Assembly: GCA_027019845.1 (NCBI GenBank)
Contig: JALUWE010000537.1
Span: 1 to 6,244 of the forward strand
Source of the DNA: Anaerolineales bacterium
GTDB taxonomy: Bacteria > Chloroflexota > Anaerolineae > Anaerolineales > JABWBV01
Direction of reading: 5' to 3'
Length of the DNA stretch: 6,244 bases
Positions 6,126 through 6,244 of the stretch are shown here, in pieces (the first letter of the stretch is position 1; every line of letters starts with the position of its first letter). The position numbers and the translations under genes are program-made. Below the pieces are notes generated by a model. The model saw nothing but the letters and a program-made list of their open reading frames with translations, did no database searches and was not told the DNA's origin.

Positions 6126-6244
6126 TGACGTGCCGCGGCCTGCGAGGCCAGCTCGAGGTTGGCCCGTGTGCGCTCCAGCCGTCGTTGGTCCCCGATTTCT
6201 TCGTAGATTTCCGCGCTCTCCTGGAGCAAGGTTCGGGCATTGAG
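6071..6244 (-). CDS. C-terminal end of a TPR-like repeat protein, tail extended by repeat DNA
   Basis: Only the last 57 residues are in the window; the start lies beyond the right edge. The visible part opens with LNARTLLQESAEIYEEIGDQ followed by RRLERTRANLELA, the helix-turn-helix pattern of a tetratricopeptide repeat. It resembles TPRs at the C-terminus of bacterial LuxR/SARP-type regulators, cyclase-like sensors and CHAT-type proteins, so the whole protein probably binds a partner, but its main domain cannot be known. After SQAAARH the sequence changes to QNDTNDNAQNDTPLPSF. Both QNDT motifs are translations of the inverse of the CATTCTGA repeats, and the TGA stop (6073-6071) falls in the inverted copy of the same repeat. 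The true ancestral end was therefore probably just after the TPR helices. Other frames across this stretch give low-complexity peptides and are not credible. Confidence 0.8.
   Translation of the reverse strand, partial: LNARTLLQESAEIYEEIGDQRRLERTRANLELASQAAARHQNDTNDNAQNDTPLPSF

Noticed and set aside
6001..6243. Open frames across the repeat cluster on both strands (80 codons plus, 69 codons minus).
   Set aside because: The plus-strand peptide begins with the HSERQRR-like translation of the repeat, a common spurious prediction. The 69-codon minus frame is out of phase with the TPR pattern, which is the convincing one.

Overview
The window is a GC-rich bacterial fragment in which every credible gene lies on the minus strand, so transcription runs from the high coordinates towards position 1. 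The organism is most likely a member of the Chloroflexota, class Anaerolineae or a relative. This is inference, from the style of the ABC operon proteins and from a cluster of GTCATTCTGAGCGA-type intergenic repeats familiar from such genomes. No rRNA, tRNA or marker gene is present to confirm it. Coding density is high, and no gene-free stretch exceeds 300 bases; the longest is about 176 bases, at 5895-6070.

Right edge (about 5975-6244): the 3' end of a minus-strand gene with TPR-like helices runs into the repeat cluster. Its last 18 or so codons, including the stop, appear to be made of repeat DNA. The cluster also holds a 75-bp imperfect palindrome.

Middle (4509-5959): a DAO-family (D-amino acid oxidase/glycine oxidase type) FAD-dependent oxidoreductase of 461 residues starts at a GTG with a good ribosome-binding site. 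A possible 22-codon Cys-rich leader ORF ends in a 4-base GTGA overlap with that start.

Left two thirds (1-4462): a tight operon. A promoter-like pair sits so close to the ATG of the first gene that the mRNA may be leaderless. The genes in order of transcription are: (1) an 802-residue exported and membrane-anchored protein with two large extracytoplasmic parts; (2) an ABC ATPase; (3) an ABC-2 type permease; (4) the first 31 codons of a further gene cut by the window edge. Gaps are 2, 10 and 39 bases. The ATPase and permease would form the transporter core, and the 802-residue protein is probably its extracytoplasmic partner, broadly reminiscent of GldG beside GldA/GldF. The cargo is not apparent. 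Nothing here is an unmistakable new system; the exporter operon and the repeat-derived gene tail are the points most worth following.
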